Source: Ectopseudomonas alcaliphila
Lineage (GTDB): Bacteria; Pseudomonadota; Gammaproteobacteria; Pseudomonadales; Pseudomonadaceae
Reading direction: 5' to 3'
NCBI RefSeq assembly: GCF_900101755.1
Contig: NZ_FNAE01000002.1
Span: 338,480 to 402,479 of the forward strand
Length of the DNA stretch: 64,000 nt
The translations under genes were made by a program, and so were the position numbers. Numbering within the stretch: the stretch's first letter is position 1; each line of letters begins with the position of its first letter. Under the pieces are notes generated by a model that was given only the letters and a program-made list of their open reading frames with translations, did not search any database and was not told where the DNA came from. Positions 8,999 to 17,689 of the stretch are shown piece by piece.

Positions 8999-9005
8999 CA
9001 TCGAC

Positions 9006-9656
9006 ATGACCCTGATTCCTGCGTCGGTCAGTCGGCCCGTGCTGGCCGGCCTGATCGCCTTCCATATCCTCATCATCATCGCCAGCAACTACCTGGTGCA
9101 GCTGCCGATCACCCTGTTCGGCTGGCATACCACCTGGGGTGCGTTCAGCTTCCCGTTCATCTTCCTGGCCACCGACCTGACCGTGCGCCTGATCGGCAAA
9201 CACGCCGCGCGCGTGGTGATCGCCCGCGTCATGCTGCCGGCGCTGGTCGCCTCGTACGTGGTGTCGGTGCTGTTCCATGAAGGCGCTTTCGGCGGCCTGA
9301 TGGCGCTGAGCGAATTCAATCTGTTCGTCTTCCGTATCGCCGTGGCCAGCTTCCTCGCCTACGCCTTCGGCCAGTTGCTGGATATCCAGGTGTTCGACCG
9401 CCTGCGCAGGATGCGCCAGTGGTGGATCGCCCCCACCGCCTCGACCGTCTTCGGCAACCTGCTCGACACCTTCCTGTTCTTCTCGGTGGCCTTCTGGCGC
9501 AGCGACGATCCGTTCATGGCGGCCAACTGGGTGGAGATCGCCACGGTGGACTACGTGATCAAGCTGGCCATCAGCCTGATCCTCTTCGTGCCGCTGTACG
9601 GCATGCTGCTCAGCGCTATCGTACGCGCCCTGCCGCAGCGTACCGCTACCGCCTGA
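9006..9656 (+). CDS. yhhQ: YhhQ family queuosine-precursor transporter
   Basis: 216-residue membrane protein of the VUT/COG1738 family, with about six hydrophobic segments and the typical FPFIFLATDLTVRLIGK and FGNLLDTFLF motifs. Family members import preQ0/preQ1, precursors of the tRNA base queuosine. I chose the ATG at 9006 because aagga ends 7 bases upstream; an in-frame ATG at 8988 lies inside the candidate riboswitch and lacks a ribosome site. The riboswitch, if real, fits feedback control by the transported compound. Complete. Confidence 0.9.
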   Translation: MTLIPASVSRPVLAGLIAFHILIIIASNYLVQLPITLFGWHTTWGAFSFPFIFLATDLTVRLIGKHAARVVIARVMLPALVASYVVSVLFHEGAFGGLMALSEFNLFVFRIAVASFLAYAFGQLLDIQVFDRLRRMRQWWIAPTASTVFGNLLDTFLFFSVAFWRSDDPFMAANWVEIATVDYVIKLAISLILFVPLYGMLLSAIVRALPQRTATA

Positions 9657-9666
9657 GCTGAAACCC

Positions 9667-9713
9667 TAGCCCGGATGCAATCCGGGGACGGCGGTGCGCA
9701 CGGCGCACCCTAC
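9667..9713. repeat. Composite REP-type repeat after yhhQ
   Basis: It joins two repeat units seen elsewhere in the window: tagcccggatgcaatccggg (also near 20616, 22722 and 30438) and ggtgcgcacggcgcaccc (also at 12784). Each unit is itself partly palindromic. It lies between yhhQ and the next gene; the ~150 bases from 9714 to 9869 hold no recognisable feature. Confidence 0.75.
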
Positions 9714-9869
9714 AAAAGGAGCACGGCGGTTTCGGACAAGGGCAGAAAAAACGCCTGTTCGCCGATCACCTTCAGAAAAAACTGCTGTCACGCCTGCCCG
9801 GCTTGGAAAAAACGCCAAGCCACCCTTCCCTAGCATGTCTCCCATGCCCATCGGCCCGGAGACATCGCC

Positions 9870-11333
9870 ATGCCCCTCGATCATCCCCTGCTGTTCAAGT
9901 CGCTGTGCTATGTCGACGGCCACTGGCTGCACAGTGACGACGGTGCCAGCATTGCCGTGCACAACCCCGCCGACCAGAGTGTGATCGGCCATGTGCCGAT
10001 GCTCGGTGAGCAGCAGATCATCGCCGCGGTGGACGCCGCCCAGCGCGCCTTCGCCGACTGGCGCGAGCAGAGCCTGGACGCTCGCGCCACGTTGCTGCGG
10101 CGTTGGGCCGAGCTGATCCTGCAGCATCAGGAAGACCTGGCGCGCATTCTCAGCCAGGAACAGGGCAAGCCGTTGGCCGAGGCCCGTGGCGAGATTCGCT
10201 ACGCCGCCAGCTTCATTCCCTGGTTCGCCGAAGAGGCGCGCCGGCTCTACGGCCAGACCATTCCCAGTCATATCCCCGGGGCTCAGCTCGGTACGCTGAA
10301 GGAGCCGGTTGGGGTCTGCGCCCTGCTCACGCCCTGGAACTTTCCCAGCGCGATGATCACCCGCAAGGCCGCCGCCGCCCTGGCCGCTGGTTGCACCGTG
10401 GTGGTCAAACCGGCGCACGAGACGCCCTACTCCGCTTTTGCCCTGGCGCAACTGGCCGAGGAAGCCGGCTTGCCGGCCGGCGTGTTCAACGTGGTGCTGG
10501 GCGAGCCGCAGATGGCCATGCAGACCCTGGTCAAGGATGCGCGGGTGCGCTCGGTGAGCTTCACCGGCTCGACTCGTGTCGGCAAGCTGGTGCTGCAGGT
10601 TGCCGCCGAGGATGTGAAGAAGGTGGCGCTGGAGCTGGGCGGCAACGCGCCGCTGATCGTCTGCGCCGATGCTGATCTTGACCACGCCGTGCAGGTGGCG
10701 CTGGACGCCAAGTTCCAGACCTCCGGCCAGGACTGCTGCGCGGCCAACCGCATCCTGGTGCAGCGCCCGGTGTATGAGGAATTCCTCCGGCGCTTCGCCA
10801 AGGCCGTGCGTGACCTGCGCGTCGGCCCTGGCCATGACGCGCGCAACCAGATTGGCCCGCTGATGCACCAGGCTGCGCTGGACGCCACCGCCGCCCGGGT
10901 CGCCGATGCCATCGAGCAGGGCGCGCGCCTGCTGGCAGGCGGCGAGCCGCATGCGCTGGGCGGCTGGTTCTGGCAGCCGACGCTGCTGGCCGATGTCACC
11001 GACAGCATGCGCATCTACCGCGAAGAGAACTTCGCCCCCATCGCCGGGGTACGCGCCTTCGATACCCTGGATGAGGCCGTGGCCATGGCCAACGACACCG
11101 AGTACGGCCTGGCCGCCTACATTTGTTCAAACCGCGTGGATGTCGTCCACCCGCTGATTCGCCGCCTCGACCACGCCATGGTCGCGGTCAACGGCACCAA
11201 GTTCACTGGCCACCCGATCCCCTTCGGTGGCATGAAAGCCTCCGGCCTCGGCCGTGAGGGCGGCACGGAAGGCTTCGAGCCCTTCGTCGAAACCAAGTAC
11301 TTCTGCATTCATCATCAGGGCCAGCGTTACTGA
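9870..11333 (+). CDS. NAD(P)-dependent succinate-semialdehyde dehydrogenase family protein
   Basis: 487-residue aldehyde dehydrogenase, closest in pattern to succinate-semialdehyde dehydrogenases (GabD-like). The Rossmann and substrate motifs are present: TPWNFPSAMITRK, SFTGSTRVGK and LELGGNAP. The catalytic cysteine is C289 in SGQDCCAANR; C290 beside it is unusual compared with the CxC spacing of E. coli GabD. A ggag site precedes the ATG. The next gene, 20 bases on, is an aminotransferase, so the pair probably deaminates an omega-amino acid or polyamine product and oxidises the aldehyde. Substrate cannot be fixed from sequence. Confidence 0.85.
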   Translation: MPLDHPLLFKSLCYVDGHWLHSDDGASIAVHNPADQSVIGHVPMLGEQQIIAAVDAAQRAFADWREQSLDARATLLRRWAELILQHQEDLARILSQEQGKPLAEARGEIRYAASFIPWFAEEARRLYGQTIPSHIPGAQLGTLKEPVGVCALLTPWNFPSAMITRKAAAALAAGCTVVVKPAHETPYSAFALAQLAEEAGLPAGVFNVVLGEPQMAMQTLVKDARVRSVSFTGSTRVGKLVLQVAAEDVKKVALELGGNAPLIVCADADLDHAVQVALDAKFQTSGQDCCAANRILVQRPVYEEFLRRFAKAVRDLRVGPGHDARNQIGPLMHQAALDATAARVADAIEQGARLLAGGEPHALGGWFWQPTLLADVTDSMRIYREENFAPIAGVRAFDTLDEAVAMANDTEYGLAAYICSNRVDVVHPLIRRLDHAMVAVNGTKFTGHPIPFGGMKASGLGREGGTEGFEPFVETKYFCIHHQGQRY

Positions 11334-11353
11334 GCCAATCCGGAGGATTTTCC

Positions 11354-12730
11354 ATGAGCCACTACGACGAGCTGTTCGCCCAGGACCGTGCCCACTTCAT
11401 GCACCCGTCCACCCACGCCCACGATCACGCCAGCGGCACGCTCAAGGGCCGCATCATCACCGGTGCCTCGGGTATCCGTATTCGCGATCACGAAGGCCGC
11501 GAGCTGCTCGACGCCTTCGCTGGGCTGTACTGCGTGAACATCGGCTACGGCCGCACCGAGGTGGCCGAGGCCATCTACAAGCAGGCCAAGGAACTGGCCT
11601 ACTACCACACCTATGTCGGTCACTCGACCGAGGCGATCATCGAACTGTCGGCGCGTATCATCGACTGGGCGCCCAAGGGCATGAAGAAGGTCTATTACGG
11701 TCTGTCCGGCTCCGACGCCAACGAGACCCAGATCAAGCTCGTGCGGTACTACAACAACGTGCTCGGCCGCCCGGCGAAGAAGAAAATAATCTCCCGCCAA
11801 CGCGGCTATCACGGCTCGGGCATCATGACCGGCAGCCTCACCGGCCTGGCCAGTTTCCACCAGCACTTCGACCTGCCTCACGCGGACATCAAGCACGCCG
11901 CCTGCCCGCACTTCTACAAGGCGCCGGCCGGCATGGACGAAGCGGCCTTCGTGCGTCATTGCGCCGAGGATCTGGAGCGCCTGATCCTGGCCGAAGGCCC
12001 GGACACCGTGGCGGCTTTCATCGGCGAGCCGGTGATGGGCACCGGCGGCATCATCGTGCCGCCCAGCGGTTACTGGGAGGCGATCCAGGCCGTGCTGGCC
12101 AAGTACGACATCCTGCTGATCGCCGACGAAGTGGTCTGCGCCTTCGGTCGTCTGGGCACGCCGATGGGCAGCCAGATGTTCGGCATGCAGCCGGACCTGA
12201 TCACCACCGCCAAGGGCCTGACCAGCGCCTACGCGCCACTGTCGGCAGTGATCGTCGGCGAGAAGGTGTGGAACGTGATCGATGAGGCCTCCAGCCGTGA
12301 CGGAGCCATGGGCCATGGTTGGACCTACTCAGGCCACCCGATCTGCGCCGCCGCCGCGCTGGCCAATCTGGATATCCTGGAGAAGGAAAACATCGCCGCC
12401 AACGCCGCCGATGTCGGTGCCTACCTCAACCAGCAACTGCGCCAGACTTTCGAAGGCCACCCGCTGGTGGGCGAGGTACGCGGCGTCGGCATGCTTGCCG
12501 CGCTGGAGTTCATGGCCGACAAGGACGCGCGCACGCCCTTCGAGGCATCACTCAAGGTCGGCCCGCGGGTTTCTGCCGCCTGCCTGGAGCGCGGCATGAT
12601 CGCCCGCGCCATGCCACACGGCGACATCCTCGGCTTCGCCCCGCCGCTGGTGCTGACCCGCGCCGAGGCGGACGAGGTAGTGGGGATTGCCAAGGCGGCG
12701 GTGGATGCGGTGGCGAGCGAGGTGCTTTGA
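11354..12730 (+). CDS. Class III PLP-dependent aminotransferase (omega-aminotransferase family)
   Basis: 458-residue fold-type I aminotransferase. Seen directly are LDAFAGLYCVNIGYG near the N-terminus, the cofactor-contacting GLSGSDANETQIK, the aspartate motif LLIADEVVCAFGR, and the Schiff-base lysine in TTAKGLTSAYAP. These are landmarks of class III enzymes that use terminal amino groups. A gga-rich ribosome site (cggaggat) precedes the ATG. It is co-directional with the aldehyde dehydrogenase 20 bases upstream and probably shares its transcript. The amino donor (GABA, a polyamine, beta-alanine or another) is not determined. Confidence 0.88.
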   Translation: MSHYDELFAQDRAHFMHPSTHAHDHASGTLKGRIITGASGIRIRDHEGRELLDAFAGLYCVNIGYGRTEVAEAIYKQAKELAYYHTYVGHSTEAIIELSARIIDWAPKGMKKVYYGLSGSDANETQIKLVRYYNNVLGRPAKKKIISRQRGYHGSGIMTGSLTGLASFHQHFDLPHADIKHAACPHFYKAPAGMDEAAFVRHCAEDLERLILAEGPDTVAAFIGEPVMGTGGIIVPPSGYWEAIQAVLAKYDILLIADEVVCAFGRLGTPMGSQMFGMQPDLITTAKGLTSAYAPLSAVIVGEKVWNVIDEASSRDGAMGHGWTYSGHPICAAAALANLDILEKENIAANAADVGAYLNQQLRQTFEGHPLVGEVRGVGMLAALEFMADKDARTPFEASLKVGPRVSAACLERGMIARAMPHGDILGFAPPLVLTRAEADEVVGIAKAAVDAVASEVL

Positions 12731-12783
12731 GGCGAACCGCTGCAATGGGCTTCAGCGTGAAAGTCGAAGCCCTTCGCCAATTC

Positions 12784-12841
12784 GGTGCGCACGGCGCACC
12801 CTACAACACCGTTGCGAACCGTAGGGTGCGCCGTGCGCACC
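12784..12841. repeat. Perfect inverted repeat between convergent genes
   Basis: Two 21-base arms (12784-12804 and 12821-12841, core ggtgcgcacggcgcaccc) are exact reverse complements separated by 16 bases. The same unit occurs once in the 9667 repeat. It sits between the converging ends of the aminotransferase and the TPR gene and could form a hairpin in either transcript, acting as a transcript end or stabiliser. No T-tract follows, so a classic intrinsic terminator is not claimed. Confidence 0.85.
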
Positions 12842-12848
12842 GAGTCGA

Positions 12849-13163
12849 TCAGCGCTGCTTGTCCAGTTTGCGCAGAAACACGCTCATTTCCTTCTCGGCC
12901 TGCTTGTCACCCTTGGCCTGGGCGGCTTTGAGGCCCTGCTGCCAGGCCTGGCGGGCGCCGTCGTGGTCGCCATCGGTCTGCAGCGCCTTGCCCAGCAGCT
13001 TCCAGGCGGCGGAGTAGCTCGGGTCGAACCCGACGCAGCGTTGCAGGTGTTCGGCGGCCTGCGCGGCGTTGCCGACATCGAGATGGGCCTTGCCCAGGCC
13101 GAAGCGCAGCAGGGCATTGTCCATGCCCTTGGCCAACATCTTTTCCAGTGCCTCGGTGCTCAT
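12849..13163 (-). CDS. Small tetratricopeptide-repeat protein
   Basis: 104-residue soluble protein with two to three TPR-like helix pairs, for example FGLGKAHLDVGNAAQAAEHL and the following AWKLLGKALQ segment. It ends in a basic tail. TPR proteins usually scaffold protein complexes; no partner can be named. I chose the start MSTEALEKML; a possible extension of ten residues upstream runs into the neighbouring repeat and looks non-coding. It follows trkA on the same strand after a 174-base gap holding a structured repeat. Confidence 0.8.
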   Translation of the reverse strand: MSTEALEKMLAKGMDNALLRFGLGKAHLDVGNAAQAAEHLQRCVGFDPSYSAAWKLLGKALQTDGDHDGARQAWQQGLKAAQAKGDKQAEKEMSVFLRKLDKQR

Positions 13164-13189
13164 CTCGGCTCCCAGTCTGCTGCGCGTCG

Positions 13190-13309
13190 GCACTGCTGCG
13201 TTAAAAACAGGCTCGGACTGCTCATGTACTGCTCGTACACTCCGCGTCCTCGCCTGTTTTTGCCTTGCATTGCTCTAGCTCGCGAGACTTTGAAATTTTT
13301 AGAAGAGGG
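13190..13309. repeat. Structured repeat, copy B (matches copy at 26655-26792)
   Basis: About 120 bases with nested inverted repeats: outer arms aaaaacaggc (13203-13212) and gcctgttttt (13252-13261), and an inner stem tgtac (13225-13229) / gtaca (13235-13239). The second copy, at 26.7 kb, has the same outer arms but ttt-rich inner stems, with both sides changed together. It lies between trkA and the TPR gene, in the opposite orientation to copy A. Function unknown. Confidence 0.8.
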
Positions 13310-13337
13310 TCAGTCGTAGTCGGATGCGATAAGGGAC

Positions 13338-14711
13338 TCAGAAGAACGTCAATCCGGCCTGGAACAGCCGCTCTACGTCGCGGATGTACTTCTTGTCGAC
13401 CAGGAACAGGATCACGTGGTCGCCAGATTCGATCACCGTGTCGTCGTGGGCGATCAGCACTTGTTCGTCGCGGATGATGGCGCCGATGGTGGTGCTGGGC
13501 GGCAGGGCGATGTCTTCGATGGCGCGGCCGATCACCTTGCTCGACTTGGCATCGCCATGGGCGATCACTTCCAGCGCTTCCGCTGCGCCACGACGCAGGC
13601 TGTGCACGCTTTCGATATCACCGCGACGCACGTGGGTCAGCAGGGTGCCGATGGTGGCCAGCTGCGGGCTGATGGCGATGTCGATTTCGCCGCCCTGCAC
13701 CAGGTCTACGTAGGCCGGATTGTTGATGATGGTCATCACCTTGCGCGCGCCGAGGCGCTTGGCCAGCAGCGAGGACATGATGTTGGCCTCGTCGTCGTTG
13801 GTCAGGGCGAGGAAGATGTCGGCGTCGTTGATGTTCTCTTCCACCAGCAGGTCGCGATCCGAAGCGCTGCCCTGCAGGACGATGGTGCTGTCGAGGCTCT
13901 CCGACAGATAGCGACAACGCGCCGGGTTCATCTCGATGATCTTCACCTGGTAGCGACTCTCGATGGCCTCGGCCAGGCGCTCGCCGATATTGCCGCCACC
14001 GGCGATCACCACGCGCTTGTAGCTGTCTTCCAGGCGGCGCATCTCGCTCATCACCGCGCGGATGTGCGCCTTGGCGGCGATGAAGAACACTTCGTCATCG
14101 GCCTCGATCACCGTGTCGCCTTGCGGCATGATCGGCCGGTTGCGGCGGAAGATCGCAGCGACGCGCGTGTCGACGTTGGGCATGTGCTGACGCAGCTGGC
14201 GCAGTTGCTGGCCCACCAGCGGGCCGCCATAGTAGGCCTTGACCGCCACCAGCTGCGCCTTGCCTTCGGCGAAATCGATCACCTGCAGGGCGCCGGGGTA
14301 TTCGATCAGGCGTTTGATGTAGTTGGTCACTACCTGTTCGGGGCTGATCAGCACGTCGACCGGTATCGCCTCGTTATCGAACAGCGCCTCGCGGGTCAGG
14401 TAGGCCGCCTCGCGCACGCGGGCGATCTTGGTCGGCGTGTGGAACAGGGTGTAGGCCACCTGACAGGCCATCATGTTGACTTCATCGCTGTTGGTCACTG
14501 CCACCAGCATGTCGGCATCGTCAGCGCCGGCCTGGCGCAGCACGGTGGGGAAGGAGCCCTTGCCCTGTACGGTGCGGATGTCCAGGCGATCGCCCAGATC
14601 ACGCAGGCGGTCGCCATCGGTGTCGACCACGGTGATGTCGTTGGCCTCGCTGGCAAGGTGTTCGGCCAGGGTGCCGCCCACTTGGCCGGCGCCGAGAATG
14701 ATTATTTTCAC
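13338..14711 (-). CDS. trkA: Trk potassium uptake system NAD-binding protein TrkA
   Basis: Peripheral membrane regulator of the Trk potassium transporter, 457 residues. It has two tandem RCK units, each with an NAD-binding Rossmann motif: [16 protein letters not shown] at the start and [17 protein letters not shown] near residue 235. The start is a GTG at 14711 giving [10 protein letters not shown]; longer open frame upstream is the antisense of rsmB and was excluded. It begins 11 bases after the rsmB stop. As I recall P. aeruginosa, trkA occupies the same place. Confidence 0.96.
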   Translation of the reverse strand: MKIIILGAGQVGGTLAEHLASEANDITVVDTDGDRLRDLGDRLDIRTVQGKGSFPTVLRQAGADDADMLVAVTNSDEVNMMACQVAYTLFHTPTKIARVREAAYLTREALFDNEAIPVDVLISPEQVVTNYIKRLIEYPGALQVIDFAEGKAQLVAVKAYYGGPLVGQQLRQLRQHMPNVDTRVAAIFRRNRPIMPQGDTVIEADDEVFFIAAKAHIRAVMSEMRRLEDSYKRVVIAGGGNIGERLAEAIESRYQVKIIEMNPARCRYLSESLDSTIVLQGSASDRDLLVEENINDADIFLALTNDDEANIMSSLLAKRLGARKVMTIINNPAYVDLVQGGEIDIAISPQLATIGTLLTHVRRGDIESVHSLRRGAAEALEVIAHGDAKSSKVIGRAIEDIALPPSTTIGAIIRDEQVLIAHDDTVIESGDHVILFLVDKKYIRDVERLFQAGLTFF

Positions 14712-14722
14712 TGATCGCTCCG

Positions 14723-16036
14723 TTAGCTGTGGCTGGTCACAGCGGTCTTTATCAGCTTGGCATAGTAGAAGCCGTCGTGGCCGTCCAGCTGCGGCAGCAG
14801 CTGGCGACCGTGCGTCGGTTGCAGGCCGAAGTCGCCGATGATGGCGACTTCCTGGGCATCGGCGGTGCGGGCCAGGAAGGCGGCGATGGTCTCGCTGTTT
14901 TCCGTCGGCAGCACCGAGCAGGTGGCGTAGAGCAGGATGCCGCCCGGCGCCAGGGTTGGCCACAGCGCATCGAGCAGTTCGCCTTGCAGCTGCGCCAGGG
15001 CGGGAATGTCTTCGGGCTGGCGGGTCAGCTTGATATCCGGGTGACGGCGGATCACACCCGTGGCCGAGCAGGGCGCATCGAGCAGGATGCGCTGGAACGG
15101 CTGGCCGTCCCACCAGGCTTGTGTGTCGCGGCCGTCGGCGGCGATCAGCGTGGCGTCGAGGTGCAGACGCTCGAGGTTCTCGCGCACGCGCGCCAGGCGC
15201 TTGGCTTCCAGATCCACGGCGACCACTTCACTGAGTCCCGGCTCGACTTCGAGCAGGTGGCAGGTCTTGCCGCCCGGCGCGGCGCAGGCGTCCAGCACGC
15301 GTTGGCCAGGCGCCAGCTCGAGCAGATCGGCGGCCAGTTGCGCAGCCTCGTCCTGCACGCTGACGCGGCCTTCCTTGAAGCCGGGCAAGGTGGTTACGTC
15401 GCAGGGCTGCAGCAGGCGCACGCCGTCGCGGCTGAAGGTGCAGGGTTCGGCGGCAAAGCCGGCGCTGCGTAGTTCTTCGAGGTAGGCGTCGCGGCTGCCG
15501 TGGCGGCGATTGACCCGCAGGATCAGCGGCGGATGCGCGTTGTTGGCGGCGCAGATGGCCTGCCAGTGCTCAGGCCAGTGTGCCTTGAGCGCCTTCTGCA
15601 GCCAGCGCGGGTGGGCGCTGTGCAGTACCGGGTCACGATCCAGCTCGGCGAAAAGCGCTTCATGCTCACGCTGGGCGCGGCGCAGCACGGCATTGAGCAG
15701 GCCCTTGGCCCAGGGTTTTTTCAGGGAGCCTGCGCAGCCGACCGTCTCGCCGATGGCGGCGTGCGCCGGGATGCGACTGTGCAGCAGCTGATAGAGGCCA
15801 ATCAGCAGCAGCGCCTCGACGTCTTTGTCTGCGGCCTTGAAGGGCTTCTCCAGCAGTTTCTCGGCCAGCAGTTGCAAGCGCGGCTGCCAGCGTGCGGCGC
15901 CGAAGGCCAGGTCCTGCGCCAGGGCGCGGTCATGGTGCTCGACCTTGTCCAGCTGTGGCGGCAGGCTGCTGCCCAGCGAGGCCTTGCTGGACAACACGGC
16001 GGTCAGGGCGCGGGCGGCGGCCAGGCGCGGGTTCAT
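14723..16036 (-). CDS. rsmB: 16S rRNA m5C967 methyltransferase RsmB
   Basis: 437-residue enzyme that methylates C967 of 16S rRNA using S-adenosylmethionine. The N-terminal ~140 residues look like the NusB-type RNA-binding domain. The C-terminal domain carries the SAM motif [11 protein letters not shown] and the two active-site cysteines of the Sun/Fmu family, in DAPCSATG and YATCSV. Its start overlaps the fmt stop by four bases, so fmt-rsmB-trkA are likely co-transcribed. Confidence 0.96.
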   Translation of the reverse strand: MNPRLAAARALTAVLSSKASLGSSLPPQLDKVEHHDRALAQDLAFGAARWQPRLQLLAEKLLEKPFKAADKDVEALLLIGLYQLLHSRIPAHAAIGETVGCAGSLKKPWAKGLLNAVLRRAQREHEALFAELDRDPVLHSAHPRWLQKALKAHWPEHWQAICAANNAHPPLILRVNRRHGSRDAYLEELRSAGFAAEPCTFSRDGVRLLQPCDVTTLPGFKEGRVSVQDEAAQLAADLLELAPGQRVLDACAAPGGKTCHLLEVEPGLSEVVAVDLEAKRLARVRENLERLHLDATLIAADGRDTQAWWDGQPFQRILLDAPCSATGVIRRHPDIKLTRQPEDIPALAQLQGELLDALWPTLAPGGILLYATCSVLPTENSETIAAFLARTADAQEVAIIGDFGLQPTHGRQLLPQLDGHDGFYYAKLIKTAVTSHS

Positions 16037-16977
16037 TGACCGAGCACCAGACCGGGGGCGAACTGCTCGCGACGGCTGTTGTACAGATCAGCGAAGGCCA
16101 GCGGCTTGCCGCCGGGTAGCTGCAGACGAGTTAGGCGCAGTGCGCCCTCGCCGCAGGCCACGGTCAGGCCGTGCTTGTCGGCGGCGAGAATGGTGCCTGG
16201 TGCACCCTTGCCCTCACCGATCTCGGCGGCATGCACTTTCAAGGCATCGTCGTTCAGCGTGGTGTGGCAGATCGGCCAGGGATGGAAGGCGCGCACCAGG
16301 CGCTCCAGTTCGACGGCCGGTCGGCTGAAGTCGAGCCGCGCCTCGTCCTTGTTCAGCTTGTGTGCGTAGTTGGCCAGGGTATCGTCCTGCACTTCACCTT
16401 TGAGCGTGCCCGCCGCCAGGCCGTCGATGGCCTGCAGCACCGCCTGCGGGCCGAGCTGGGCGAGGCGGTCATGCAGGCTGCCGCCGGTGTCTTCTGCCGA
16501 GATCGGCGTGCTGACCTTGAGCAGCATCGGTCCGGTGTCCAGGCCGGCCTCCATCTGCATCACGGTGACGCCACTCTCGGCATCGCCGGCCTGCACCGCA
16601 CGTTGGATCGGCGCGGCGCCGCGCCAGCGCGGCAGCAGGGAGGCGTGGCTGTTGATGCAGCCCAGGCGCGGCGTGTCGAGCACCACTTGCGGCAGGATCA
16701 GACCGTAGGCGACCACCACCATCAGGTCCGGCTGCAGTGCGGCCAGCTCGGCCTGGGCCTCTTCATGGCGCAGGCTGGCTGGCTGGTAGACCGGGATGCC
16801 GTGCTCGACGGCGAGCTGCTTGACCGGGCTGGGCGCGAGCTTCTGGCCACGACCGGCCGGGCGATCCGGCTGGGTGTAGACCGCGACGATTTCATGCTGG
16901 CTGGCCAGCAGGGCCTTGAGGTGCTCGGCAGCAAATTCCGGGGTGCCGGCAAAGACGATACGCAGTGAATCAGGCAT
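16033..16977 (-). CDS. fmt: Methionyl-tRNA formyltransferase
   Basis: 314-residue enzyme that formylates the initiator Met-tRNA using 10-formyl-tetrahydrofolate. The N-terminal Rossmann domain contains [13 protein letters not shown] and the hallmark [15 protein letters not shown]. The C-terminal OB-like domain binds the tRNA. It follows def by 52 bases, the usual pairing, since deformylase removes the group Fmt adds. A hairpin with a T-run sits in that gap. Confidence 0.97.
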   Translation of the reverse strand: MPDSLRIVFAGTPEFAAEHLKALLASQHEIVAVYTQPDRPAGRGQKLAPSPVKQLAVEHGIPVYQPASLRHEEAQAELAALQPDLMVVVAYGLILPQVVLDTPRLGCINSHASLLPRWRGAAPIQRAVQAGDAESGVTVMQMEAGLDTGPMLLKVSTPISAEDTGGSLHDRLAQLGPQAVLQAIDGLAAGTLKGEVQDDTLANYAHKLNKDEARLDFSRPAVELERLVRAFHPWPICHTTLNDDALKVHAAEIGEGKGAPGTILAADKHGLTVACGEGALRLTRLQLPGGKPLAFADLYNSRREQFAPGLVLGQ

Positions 16978-16986
16978 GGAAGCTCG

Positions 16987-17017
16987 CTAAAAGAAAAGGC
17001 TTGCCGTAGCAAGCCTT
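16987..17017 (-). terminator. Terminator-like hairpin between def and fmt
   Basis: Read on the minus strand, aaggcttgc / gcaagcctt (17009-17017 and 16996-17004) forms a 9-bp stem with a 4-base loop, followed by ttttctttt. This is an intrinsic-terminator pattern placed inside an apparent def-fmt operon, so it may attenuate expression of the downstream genes. Confidence 0.6.
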
Positions 17018-17029
17018 CTGGATGGGGCG

Positions 17030-17536
17030 TCAGGCGCGTTGACGATGCTGTTTTTCCAGCTTCTTCTTGATGCGGTCGCGCTTGAGATTGGACAGGTAGT
17101 CGACGAACAGCTTGCCGTTGAGGTGATCGCACTCGTGCTGAATGCACACGGCGAGCAGGCCTTCGGCGATCAGCTCGTAGGGCTGGCCATCGCGATCCAG
17201 CGCCTTGATCTTGACCTTCTGCGGGCGGTCGACGTTCTCGTAGAAGCCGGGCACCGACAGGCAGCCCTCCTGGTATTGGTCCATCTCGTCGGTCAGTGAC
17301 TCGAACTCGGGGTTGATGAACACCCGTGGCTCGGACTTGTCCTCGGACAGATCCATCACCACCACGCGCTTGTGCACGTTGACCTGCGTCGCGGCCAGGC
17401 CGATACCCGGAGCGTCATACATGGTCTCGAACATGTCGTCGACCAGTTGACGGATGGAGTCGTCCACGACGTCCACCGGTTTGGCGATGGTACGCAGGCG
17501 TGGATCAGGAAATTCAAGGATATTCAGGATCGCCAT
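17030..17536 (-). CDS. def: Peptide deformylase
   Basis: 168-residue metalloenzyme that removes the formyl group from nascent proteins. All three signature motifs are seen: [17 protein letters not shown] and the metal-binding HECDHLNG. It is divergent from the LysM gene, with about 150 bases between the starts. Length and motifs are those of the main type 1B housekeeping enzyme. Confidence 0.97.
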   Translation of the reverse strand: MAILNILEFPDPRLRTIAKPVDVVDDSIRQLVDDMFETMYDAPGIGLAATQVNVHKRVVVMDLSEDKSEPRVFINPEFESLTDEMDQYQEGCLSVPGFYENVDRPQKVKIKALDRDGQPYELIAEGLLAVCIQHECDHLNGKLFVDYLSNLKRDRIKKKLEKQHRQRA

Positions 17537-17689
17537 ATGCGTTTGTGATGCACTTGTGGAATAAAGTCAAAATCCGCTGCTAAGATGATGAACAGCATTG
17601 AAAAACGGCTTCACGCCGCGTATTCAGCGGGTTTGGCACGCGGCGCTAGGGCGCTTCACGTGAAGGCACATAATAAAGGGATTCACCGT

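Noticed and set aside
14712..15113. N-terminal extension of TrkA
   Set aside because: The added residues are antisense to rsmB and unlike any TrkA; the GTG at 14711 gives the exact family start.
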